DNA of 20,286 bases. Source: Clostridium sp. CAG:568. Its GTDB lineage: Bacteria > Bacillota_I > Bacilli_A > RFN20 > CAG-288. A model generated the notes under the pieces. That model was not told where the DNA came from, did no database searches, and saw only the letters and a list, made by a program, of their open reading frames with translations. Position 1 is the first letter of the stretch, and the number at the start of each line of letters is the position of its first letter. Location: contig FR878759.1 in the NCBI GenBank assembly GCA_000434395.1, positions 1 through 20,286 of the forward strand, given 5' to 3'. Both the position numbers and the translations under genes were made by a program. Shown here piece by piece: positions 1 through 5,904 of this stretch.

Positions 1-116
1 CTAATTAGTATGTATGCTACTATCTTCCGAGGATTCTCATCCCCGGAGGTGATGTTCTGTGCTGTTCCGCAAGGTTTTCAAGGACCGATGTTGCCCACCA
101 ATTTCTTGGCAGCGTG
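1..116 (-). ncRNA. Structured RNA or mRNA leader, family not assigned
   Basis: This segment is clearly more GC-rich than the AT-rich DNA beside it and follows a strong minus-strand promoter, but it holds no convincing ORF. On the minus strand it can form a hairpin with a GAAA loop (arms 106-112 and 95-101, two G-U pairs) and a longer hairpin of about 11 pairs with one mismatch and a GAGA loop (arms 39-49 and 24-34). Positions 116-119 and 14-17 can pair as an outer closing stem, with 123-127 and 8-12 further out, although that outer part overlaps the -10 box. From memory, the block GGTG..GCA..TCGGTCC followed by TCACCT and a hairpin resembles the 3' half of enterobacterial 6S RNA. I treat that as a hint only, because a matching 5' half is not visible. 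It could equally be a riboswitch or leader for a gene beyond the left edge. The 3' end is not defined. Confidence 0.5.
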
Positions 117-120
117 CATA

Positions 121-148
121 ATCATACCATTAAAAATTTTTATGTCAA
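121..148 (-). promoter_or_regulatory. Sigma-A-type promoter for the left-edge RNA
   Basis: On the minus strand a perfect -35 TTGACA (148-143) is followed by a 16-base AT-rich spacer and a -10 TATGAT (126-121). Transcription would begin near 115, at the edge of the GC-rich structured segment. It lies downstream of the ung terminator, so it starts a separate transcript. Confidence 0.75.
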
Positions 149-187
149 CAAGTTTTTAAAACTTTTTAAAATTTCTCAAAAAATACT

Positions 188-217
188 AAGAAAAATGTCT
201 CAGACCTGTCTGAGACA
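188..217 (-). terminator. Rho-independent terminator after ung
   Basis: The minus strand forms a 9-10 bp stem (196-205 with 208-217, TGTCTCAGA type) with a very tight loop, followed by TTTTTC. It lies about 30 bases past the ung stop codon and closes the Sel1-ung transcript. Confidence 0.85.
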
Positions 218-245
218 CCTTAAATAAAAAACAAGCTAATGCTAA

Positions 246-950
246 TCAACAATTTATATTTAAACCTAGCCAATCAATAGCTTTTTTGTTTTCCTTTTCT
301 AATAGTTGATTAGCCTTTTTAAAAACCCCAGAGTGGAAAAAACCTCTATATGCGGACAGTGGAGAAGGATGGGGTGCCTTAATAACATAATTCTTCCCTT
401 TATTAATAAATCTTTCATAATAAGCTGCTTTTCCACCTAAGAGTATAAAAACAACACCTTTATTAGAAGAATCAATCTTTTGAATAACACATTGAGAAAA
501 CTTATGAAATAAATCCACATTTCCAAAAAATAACGGTTCACCATCTTTAGATAATATTGAGGTGTTATAAAGAAAGACTCCCTGCATAGCTAAATAAGAC
601 AAATCCAATATAACAGGAACATTAGATTCGTATTCTAGATTCAATTCCTTGTTTATATTAATCAAAGAAGCAGGAGCTTTATTTTGAAGTCTAGCTGAAA
701 AAGCCAATCCATCTGCCACACCATGTCCAGGATAAGGGTCTTGACCTAAAAGAACAACTTTAACCTTTGACAAAGGAGTACATCTAAAAGCACGGAAAAC
801 ACAATCCTTTGGTGGATTTATTTGATTCTTGTATAAGTCAAATTGAGAATCGATAAATGAATATAGACTTTCCAAATCCACAAAAGGGGTGAAGCTTTTT
901 AAAGCCTCATCCCAATCATTATCAACTTTATAAATGTTGAAATCACTCAT
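246..950 (-). CDS. ung: Uracil-DNA glycosylase (family 1)
   Basis: This enzyme removes uracil from DNA, the first step of base excision repair of deaminated cytosine or misincorporated dUMP. The 234-residue protein has the usual family-1 length. The water-activating motif GQDPYPG is at residues 69-75, with catalytic Asp71. The GVFLYNTS segment is near 124, and the HPSPLS motif at 194-199 supplies His194 and the DNA-intercalating loop. The usual FFGC segment reads YRGFFHSG near 201-208. The start codon overlaps the stop of the upstream Sel1-repeat gene as TAATG, and there is no strong ribosome-binding site of its own, so translation is probably coupled. The stop is TGA. A terminator follows at 217-188. 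The family assignment is secure. Confidence 0.97.
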   Translation of the reverse strand: MSDFNIYKVDNDWDEALKSFTPFVDLESLYSFIDSQFDLYKNQINPPKDCVFRAFRCTPLSKVKVVLLGQDPYPGHGVADGLAFSARLQNKAPASLININKELNLEYESNVPVILDLSYLAMQGVFLYNTSILSKDGEPLFFGNVDLFHKFSQCVIQKIDSSNKGVVFILLGGKAAYYERFINKGKNYVIKAPHPSPLSAYRGFFHSGVFKKANQLLEKENKKAIDWLGLNINC

Positions 951-1636
951 TACTTTTGGAAAGCGAGCAACAAGTAATTTTGAGTCTTGTCTTCCTTGTT
1001 GTATCCAAATAACTTGGCTTCGTCTTCTAATTCATCAGCTTTCTTTTCATCTTCTTCCAACAAAGCTAAATTATGAAAAGCTTCACCAAGTTTTCTATCA
1101 GCTGCTAATTTGTAATACTTCTTAGCCAATTCGACATTCTTTTCTACAGTGACACCCTTCTTATAAATATCACCCAAAGAATTTAAAGCTTCCTTTAAGC
1201 CTTTCATAGCGGCAGATTCGACATATTTGACACCCAATTCAGGATTCCTGATGAGATTATCTTGAAGGTAGAGAATTCCTAAACGATATTCGCCTGTTAC
1301 TCCACCCAAATCCTTGGCTTTAGTAAGATAAGCTTCAGCCAACTTGTCATCCTCTTCAACAATTTCACCGCCTTCACTATAAAGGACACCGAGCAAAGTG
1401 TTTGCATAAATATCACCTTTCTCGGCGACTTCTTTCAATTCATCGATAGCTCGCATGAAATCTTCATGATTTGATCCATCCTTATAAAGTGTATGGATTG
1501 CATCGATCAATTTTGCTCTGTCTCCATCAACTTTAGTAGGATTAGACATCAAATCCTCAATTGTTACTTCACCATTTAAGAAAGCCTTAGCATCATTCAA
1601 AACTTCTTCATCCAATTCTTTACACGAACAAGCCAT
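950..1636 (-). CDS. Sel1-like repeat protein
   Basis: This protein of about 228 residues is built from Sel1-like (TPR-related) helical repeats, which normally mediate protein-protein contacts. At least three repeats are visible in the second half, with the pattern A..LG.LY....... plus A..Y...A, for example around YANTLLGVLY, GEYRLGILYL and ALNSLGDIYKKG. A degenerate fourth is AFHNLALLEE. The N-terminus MACSCKELDEE contains two close cysteines but no signal peptide, so it is probably cytoplasmic. I chose the ATG at 1636 because GGAGGA lies 8 bases upstream. The in-frame ATG at 1696 would add 20 AT-rich residues and has no ribosome-binding site. Its own promoter is at 1729-1701, and its stop overlaps the ung start. 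The partner and role are unknown, and the link to DNA repair rests only on the shared transcript. Confidence 0.85.
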   Translation of the reverse strand: MACSCKELDEEVLNDAKAFLNGEVTIEDLMSNPTKVDGDRAKLIDAIHTLYKDGSNHEDFMRAIDELKEVAEKGDIYANTLLGVLYSEGGEIVEEDDKLAEAYLTKAKDLGGVTGEYRLGILYLQDNLIRNPELGVKYVESAAMKGLKEALNSLGDIYKKGVTVEKNVELAKKYYKLAADRKLGEAFHNLALLEEDEKKADELEDEAKLFGYNKEDKTQNYLLLAFQK

Positions 1637-1700
1637 AGATTGTTCCTCCATTTTCTTTTTATTTATTAATTTAACAAACAAAAAGCATTTATACAAAGAA

Positions 1701-1729
1701 ATTATAAATTACAATTTTTTTCTTTTCAA
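1701..1729 (-). promoter_or_regulatory. Promoter for the Sel1-repeat gene and ung
   Basis: The minus strand reads TTGAAA (1729-1724), a 17-base spacer and TATAAT (1706-1701). This is close to the sigma-A consensus with ideal spacing. It lies just after the terminator of the double-glycine peptide gene and about 65 bases before the Sel1 gene start. Confidence 0.75.
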
Positions 1730-1761
1730 TGAACACATTCTACTAACATCAAATACCACAT

Positions 1762-1788
1762 AAAAAGCCACCGCTTATGCAGTGGCCT
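1762..1788 (-). terminator. Rho-independent terminator after the double-glycine peptide gene
   Basis: On the minus strand an 8 bp stem (GCCACTGC with GCGGTGGC, one G-U pair, positions 1786-1779 and 1774-1767) has an ATAA loop and is followed by TTTTTA. It starts 8 bases after the peptide stop codon, so the small gene ends a transcription unit. Confidence 0.9.
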
Positions 1789-1793
1789 TTTGT

Positions 1794-1970
1794 CTATCCC
1801 CAAGTAAATGAGAAGGGACCGGGAAGACTTACTTTTCCGTTTCCACTTTTAAACAAACGATAACAGACAACTGTCACAATACCAACTGCCATCAAAGCCA
1901 TAATGCTAGCTAAAGTGATGGCTTCACCGCCTGTCGTCTTTTCCATTTCATTTAACGATAGATCTCTCAT
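1794..1970 (-). CDS. Double-glycine leader peptide precursor (bacteriocin-like)
   Basis: This is a 58-codon gene (ATG to TAG) in the gap after valS. GGAGGTG lies 6 bases before the ATG and a strong terminator follows 8 bases after the stop, so it looks like a genuine gene. The N-terminus MRDLSLNEMEKTTGG matches the class II bacteriocin and peptide-pheromone leader pattern LSxxELxxIxGG, with Gly14-Gly15 as the predicted cut site for a C39-peptidase ABC exporter. The predicted 43-residue mature peptide begins EAITLASIMALMAVG, is hydrophobic to about residue 37, has one Cys (36), and ends in a Gly/Pro/aromatic tail (SLPGPFSFTWG). No exporter, immunity protein or second peptide is in the window. 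No clear promoter precedes it, so it may be co-transcribed with valS, whose stop is 52 bases upstream. Alternatives are a secreted signal peptide or a small single-span membrane protein. The activity is unknown. Confidence 0.8.
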   Translation of the reverse strand: MRDLSLNEMEKTTGGEAITLASIMALMAVGIVTVVCYRLFKSGNGKVSLPGPFSFTWG

Positions 1971-2022
1971 AATTCACCTCCAAATAATATGTGGAAGCAA
2001 ACTTGAGAAAGAGACAAAATGA

Positions 2023-4605
2023 TTAGGCTAAATATTTGGCTAATTCTTCCTTGTTCGATTTCAATTTTTCACGTTCTTTCATCACCACTGTAGGATTAGC
2101 ACGTTGAACAAAGTTAGGATTAGATAACATCTTTTCAGATCTTTCGATTTCTTTCTTCAAAGCTTCGACTCTCTGCATTCTCTTTTCTTTTAAAGCTTCT
2201 GTATCCTTAACCTTCAAAAGAAGACCAAAACCATTGAAGAATCTCATATTGGGCTCATCTTCATCAACAGCATTGAAATTCTCAATAAATCCAAATCTGA
2301 CAAGATAAGGTCTAAACTCTTCTATCAAAGTAGTCTTAGCCTTCACATCCACATCTATTTTATCGTTAGGAGCAAGTCTATTCTCGGATTTAAAGTTACG
2401 TATATAGGTGATCATCTGCTTCAATGTTTCGCCTTTTGCTTGCATCTTTTCCAATCTCCATCTATTAGCGACAGGATAAGACTCATCGAACAACGATTTC
2501 TTATGATTAGGCATGAAAGAATAGATTTGTTCGCAAATGAATGGACAGAAGGGGAACAACATGAGTAAGACATCTTTCAAGACAGTATAAAGTACTGTCT
2601 TGACTATCCTTTCTTGTCTTAATGAGCAATTCACCAATGATACTTTACTCCATTCCAAATATTCACCACAGAAGTTATCGTACAAGAAATCATAAATATA
2701 CTTGCTGGCTTGTCCATGCTCAAACTTATCCATATTATGAGTAACACCTCTGATTGTCTCATTCAATTTGGCAAGGATATATCCATCAGCAAAGGATAAA
2801 TCTTTGGAGTTCAATTTCATCGGAATGAAATCATCGCCAATGATAGACAAAACATATCTTGAGGCATTCCAAACTTTGTTTATAAAATCCCTAGCAGAGG
2901 TGAAGTTTCGATCACCGATAGGAAGATCGAGACCAGGTGCACCGCTAGAAGTCAAGGCCCATCTCATAGCATCACAGCCATATTTGTCGATGACATCGAA
3001 TGGATCGATTCCATTTCCTAAAGATTTAGACATTTTTCTTCCTTGGGAATCACGGATCAATCCATGGAGATAGACCGTCTTGAAAGGCATCTTATTAGTA
3101 AAATGCACTCCATCGAAAGCCATTCTAGCAACCCAGAAGAATATGATGTCATATCCCGTGACCATGACATCCAAAGGATAATATCTCTTCAACATTTCAT
3201 CAGTTTCAGGCCAACCCATGAACGCAAATGGGGCAAGACCAGAACTGAACCAAGTATCCAAAACATCGGGATCTTGGTCATACTTTGTGGGATCGAGAGG
3301 TGTTTCGCTGCAAATGACTTCACCCGTCACCTTGTCAGTATAAACAGGAATTCTGTGTCCCCACCAAAGCTGTCTAGAAATACACCAATCCTCAGTGGTA
3401 TCGAGCCATCTTTGGAAAGTGTGTGAGAAACGAGAGGGGAAGAACTTCGTACGCTCTTTTGAATGTTGAATCTTGTCGACTGCTTGGCTCAAAGGCTTCA
3501 TTTTGACAAACCATTGCTTGCAAAGATAAGGTTCGACTATGGCACCTGTTCTAGAAGAATGACCGACATTATGAGTAATATTTTCAATCTTCACTAAGTT
3601 TCCATCTTTTTCAATTTGTTCTACCAAGGCATCTCTGCAAGCAAATCTATCCATTCCTTTGTATTTGCCGCATTTTTCATTCATGGTTCCATCGGGATTC
3701 ATAATGAGAGGCATGGCCAAATTATGTCTTTTAGCAATAGCAAAATCATTAGGATCATGGGCGGGTGTACACTTCATAACACCAGTTCCAAAACTCTTAT
3801 CGACATACATATCGCCGATCAAAGGTAATTCCTCACCATTTGCGGGGTTAATGAACATTTTTCCGTCATATTTGCTATAACGTTTGTCTTTTGGATTATA
3901 GACCAAAGCTGTATCACCAAACATCGTCTCTGGTCTAGTAGTGGCGATAGTCAAAACGACAGAAGGATCATCCTTCATGACATATTTGAAATAGTAAAAC
4001 TTTCCTGGGATATCTTTGTGCTCGACTTCAATATTGCTCAAAGCAGTCTTTAAAACAGGGTCCCAGTTGATAATTCTTTCGCCTTGATAGATCAAGCCTT
4101 GATCATAAAGTGATTTGAACACATGAGCCACAGCTCTTTGCATACCATCGTCCAAAGTGAAACGCTCTTTAGAGAAATCCAACGACAGTCCGAGAGCTTC
4201 CCATTGTTTATGAATGTAGTCAGCATAGTGGTCTTTCCATTTCCAGGCCTCGACCAAGAATCCATCTCTGCCCAACTCGTATTTATCAACACCTTCTTCT
4301 TGAAGTTTCTTCTCGACTTTTGCTTGGGTTGCTATTCCGGCATGATCCATAGCGGGAAGATACAAAACATCAAAGCCCTTCAATCTCTTATATCTAGCGA
4401 TGATATCTTGTTCGGTAGTATCCTTAGCATGTCCGATATGAAGCATACCAGTGACATTTGGAGGAGGAATAATCAAAGAATACTTTGGCCTAGCTAGCAT
4501 CTCTTTGTTTCTTCCGGCTTTGAAATAACCATTTGAAATCCAAAAATCCATACGGCCAGATTCCGCAGCTTTGCTATCAAATACTTTGTCCATCTTTAAA
4601 CTCAT
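2023..4605 (-). CDS. valS: Valyl-tRNA synthetase
   Basis: This class I aminoacyl-tRNA synthetase charges tRNA-Val and edits misactivated Thr. The 860-residue protein is in the usual size range. The HIGH motif is at residues 56-59 (PPPNVTGMLHIGH), with TTRPET near 222 and GTGVMKCTPAHDPND near 273 in the editing domain. WFSSGLAPF is near 452, and KMSKS (GRKMSKSLGNG) is at 524-528. An anticodon-binding domain follows, and the last 60 or so residues form the Lys/Glu-rich C-terminal coiled coil typical of ValRS. The ATG at 4605 is preferred because AAAGG lies 9 bases upstream. The in-frame ATG at 4593 would be too far from it. Expression is controlled by the T-box leader directly upstream. The double-glycine peptide gene follows 52 bases after the stop. 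Confidence 0.98.
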   Translation of the reverse strand: MSLKMDKVFDSKAAESGRMDFWISNGYFKAGRNKEMLARPKYSLIIPPPNVTGMLHIGHAKDTTEQDIIARYKRLKGFDVLYLPAMDHAGIATQAKVEKKLQEEGVDKYELGRDGFLVEAWKWKDHYADYIHKQWEALGLSLDFSKERFTLDDGMQRAVAHVFKSLYDQGLIYQGERIINWDPVLKTALSNIEVEHKDIPGKFYYFKYVMKDDPSVVLTIATTRPETMFGDTALVYNPKDKRYSKYDGKMFINPANGEELPLIGDMYVDKSFGTGVMKCTPAHDPNDFAIAKRHNLAMPLIMNPDGTMNEKCGKYKGMDRFACRDALVEQIEKDGNLVKIENITHNVGHSSRTGAIVEPYLCKQWFVKMKPLSQAVDKIQHSKERTKFFPSRFSHTFQRWLDTTEDWCISRQLWWGHRIPVYTDKVTGEVICSETPLDPTKYDQDPDVLDTWFSSGLAPFAFMGWPETDEMLKRYYPLDVMVTGYDIIFFWVARMAFDGVHFTNKMPFKTVYLHGLIRDSQGRKMSKSLGNGIDPFDVIDKYGCDAMRWALTSSGAPGLDLPIGDRNFTSARDFINKVWNASRYVLSIIGDDFIPMKLNSKDLSFADGYILAKLNETIRGVTHNMDKFEHGQASKYIYDFLYDNFCGEYLEWSKVSLVNCSLRQERIVKTVLYTVLKDVLLMLFPFCPFICEQIYSFMPNHKKSLFDESYPVANRWRLEKMQAKGETLKQMITYIRNFKSENRLAPNDKIDVDVKAKTTLIEEFRPYLVRFGFIENFNAVDEDEPNMRFFNGFGLLLKVKDTEALKEKRMQRVEALKKEIERSEKMLSNPNFVQRANPTVVMKEREKLKSNKEELAKYLA

Positions 4606-4822
4606 GAGCGTTTACCTTTCAGCAGGGACTCATAAAGAGCGGTACCACCCTGCTTAGACGGATCATTCTGCACCCGCCTCACTCATCACCCTTTCACGTA
4701 AGGGTCATACGTGTGTTCCCACATGGCTCCAAGACGACAAGCAATCATCATTCTATCTAGCTTCCACCATCCTAGACTCTCTATTAGAATGAATAATTAC
4801 CCCTTCTTTTCATCGCCACTAC
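4606..4822 (-). promoter_or_regulatory. T-box leader (valine specifier) of valS
   Basis: This leader senses uncharged tRNA-Val. The conserved T-box core AGGGTGGTACCGC is at 4651-4639 on the minus strand. Upstream is a Stem I with an AG-rich bulge (AGAGAG), a distal loop of the GATGGTGG type, and a base helix formed by GGC near the 5' end and GCC before 4725. Aligned to the well-studied glyQS leader, the specifier falls on GUC (4738-4736), a valine codon, followed by UCUU pairing with AAGA. A hairpin ACCCTT/AAGGGT (about 4707-4688) fits Stem II or III. The alternative helix AGCAGGG/CCCTGCT (4654-4648 with 4627-4621) competes with the antiterminator but has no U-tract after it and abuts the Shine-Dalgarno AAAGG (see findings). 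Confidence 0.93.
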
Positions 4823-4828
4823 GATATT

Positions 4829-4857
4829 ATTTTATGATACAAAAAAAGTGATTTCAA
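4829..4857 (-). promoter_or_regulatory. Promoter of the T-box-valS transcript
   Basis: The minus strand reads TTGAAA (4857-4852), a 17-base spacer and TAAAAT (4834-4829). The start would be near 4822, just before Stem I of the T-box. The -35 box lies inside the 3' arm of the upstream gene's terminator hairpin. Confidence 0.75.
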
Positions 4858-4875
4858 CCGGTGAAATCACTTTTT
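4841..4875 (-). terminator. Terminator after the small gene downstream of engB
   Basis: A perfect 14 bp inverted repeat (4862-4875 with 4843-4856) has a 5-base loop and is followed on the minus strand by TTTTTTT. It is nearly symmetrical, with a five-T run on the plus strand too, so it could also act in reverse. The stop codon of the upstream gene (4869-4867) is inside the stem. Confidence 0.88.
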
Positions 4876-5232
4876 CAAATCTATATCAGCTGAAATAGGT
4901 GACAACAATGAATTGACCATGTCAGTATAGGACTCATTTGTTTCCTCAGGATCTGTACTGGAGACATATACGACTTTTTCGTCTTTATCTTGCTTCTTAT
5001 CAAAGTTCAAGAAACCACCACCGTTGTCCCATAAAGAAGAATCCATATCTGTCGATTTAAAATCGATAGAAGTTCCTTCCACTTTATCAGTCTCTGCCTT
5101 TAAGTCTTCTTTTACTACAGGAGAATACTTAACTAAATTTTCAGTATCATTTACGGTTTGTTCACCTAAAGTTCCTACGGAGAAACCTAAAAGAAGGGTA
5201 GATAATCCAACTGCGTTTTGTTTCTTTGCCAT
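4867..5232 (-). CDS. Small exported or membrane-anchored protein, unknown function
   Basis: I do not recognise this 121-residue protein. After MAKKQN it has one hydrophobic stretch (about residues 7-23, VGLSTLLLGFSVGTLG) that could be a signal sequence or anchor. The rest is highly polar and acidic, rich in Asp, Glu, Lys, Ser and Thr, with a Gly-rich turn (WDNGGGFLNF, about 67-76) and no cysteines, so it is probably partly disordered outside the membrane. The ATG at 5232 is chosen because GGAGGG sits 8 bases upstream. GTG codons at 5241 and 5238 are in frame but overlap or crowd that site. It lies 46 bases after engB and ends inside its own terminator. A hairpin (5248-5277) precedes its ribosome-binding site. 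Its position where Bacillus carries hem genes gives no functional clue. Confidence 0.72.
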   Translation of the reverse strand: MAKKQNAVGLSTLLLGFSVGTLGEQTVNDTENLVKYSPVVKEDLKAETDKVEGTSIDFKSTDMDSSLWDNGGGFLNFDKKQDKDEKVVYVSSTDPEETNESYTDMVNSLLSPISADIDLKK

Positions 5233-5247
5233 AAACACCACCCTCCT

Positions 5248-5277
5248 CTCTTTTGAGTATAAGATATACGAAAAGAG
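5248..5277 (-). repeat. Intergenic hairpin before the small exported gene
   Basis: An inverted repeat CTCTTTT/AAAAGAG (5248-5254 and 5271-5277) encloses a second one, GTATA/TATAC (5257-5261 and 5265-5269), with a 3-base loop. No T-run follows in the direction of transcription, and the next bases are the AGGAGGG ribosome-binding site. It is therefore more likely an RNA-processing, stability or translation-control hairpin than a terminator. Confidence 0.5.
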
Positions 5278-5278
5278 G

Positions 5279-5902
5279 CTAATGCTGCTCTATCTTTCTA
5301 CCACAACCGACATCAACAATAGTCATACCCAATTTTTTATATGTATCTTGGTCCTTAGGAGAGCAAAGAAAATATAAGCAATCAGGATGGGAATCAGTAT
5401 ATTTCTGCTTCAGTCTAAGCTTTTCAGAAGAACTCAATTTATCAACTTTTGTAAAGACAGCAATAACGGGAATACCATAATTATTGGCGTATTCTTCCAT
5501 CATTCCATCACCTTGACCTATAGCACGAGGACTTTCTAAAGCACGTCTAGAATCCATGACCATAACAATAGCTCTCAGCAAGCCTTTTTCACCAACATAT
5601 TTTTGGAAAAAGCCATCCATAAGTCCCTCGAAATAATCACGACTCTTTTCAAAACCATAACCAGGCGAATCTATTAAGAAGAACTTATCTCCTACAGAAG
5701 AGAAGTTCAGCATTCTAGTCTTTCCTGGAGTTTGGGATGTCTTCATCAACTGCTTCTGCCCAGTTAATGCATTTATCAAAGTCGACTTCCCTGCGTTAGA
5801 ACGACCGACGAACAAAACTCCAAAAAGCGAACACGGGATGGCTTCGACATTGGGAGCACTACGATAAAAAGCTGTATCTTTCAAAGTCAAAGTCTTTGCC
5901 AT
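5279..5902 (-). CDS. engB: Ribosome biogenesis GTPase EngB/YsxC
   Basis: This is an essential TrmE-Era-EngA-EngB-Septin class GTPase that helps assemble the large ribosomal subunit. The 207 residues match the family size. G1 is GRSNAGKST (33-41), the G2 region is TPGKTR (58-63), G3 is DSPGYG (78-83) and G4 is TKVDK (151-155). The G5 region is CSPKDQ near 180. The ATG at 5902 has GGAGG 7 bases upstream, lying within the last codons of lon. The lon stop is only two bases before this start, so the pair is translationally linked. The lon-engB order is the classic Bacillus lonA-ysxC arrangement. Transcription probably continues into the small exported gene. Confidence 0.97.
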   Translation of the reverse strand: MAKTLTLKDTAFYRSAPNVEAIPCSLFGVLFVGRSNAGKSTLINALTGQKQLMKTSQTPGKTRMLNFSSVGDKFFLIDSPGYGFEKSRDYFEGLMDGFFQKYVGEKGLLRAIVMVMDSRRALESPRAIGQGDGMMEEYANNYGIPVIAVFTKVDKLSSSEKLRLKQKYTDSHPDCLYFLCSPKDQDTYKKLGMTIVDVGCGRKIEQH

Positions 5903-5904
5903 AA

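Noticed and set aside
78..119. 13-codon ORF (MHAAKKLVGNIGP) on the minus strand within the left-edge RNA
   Set aside because: There is no ribosome-binding site, its start is at or before the likely transcript start, and the segment is better explained by RNA structure.
1637..1696. Upstream ATG at 1696 for the Sel1-repeat gene
   Set aside because: It would add 20 residues of AT-rich leader sequence and lacks a ribosome-binding site. GGAGGA is placed correctly for the ATG at 1636.
1971..2022. Dedicated promoter for the double-glycine peptide gene
   Set aside because: TATTAT occurs before the ribosome-binding site, but the nearest -35-like TTGTCT is 22 bases away, too far for sigma-A.
4092..4292. 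Minus-strand 66-codon ORF in another frame inside valS
   Set aside because: It lies entirely within a strongly conserved gene and shows no independent signals.
4123..4497. Plus-strand ORF of 124 codons opposite valS
   Set aside because: It is a shadow of the valS reading frame with no ribosome-binding site and no recognisable protein. All other long plus-strand ORFs (for example 3043-3426, 8551-9057, 10773-11180, 11190-11714) are rejected for the same reason.
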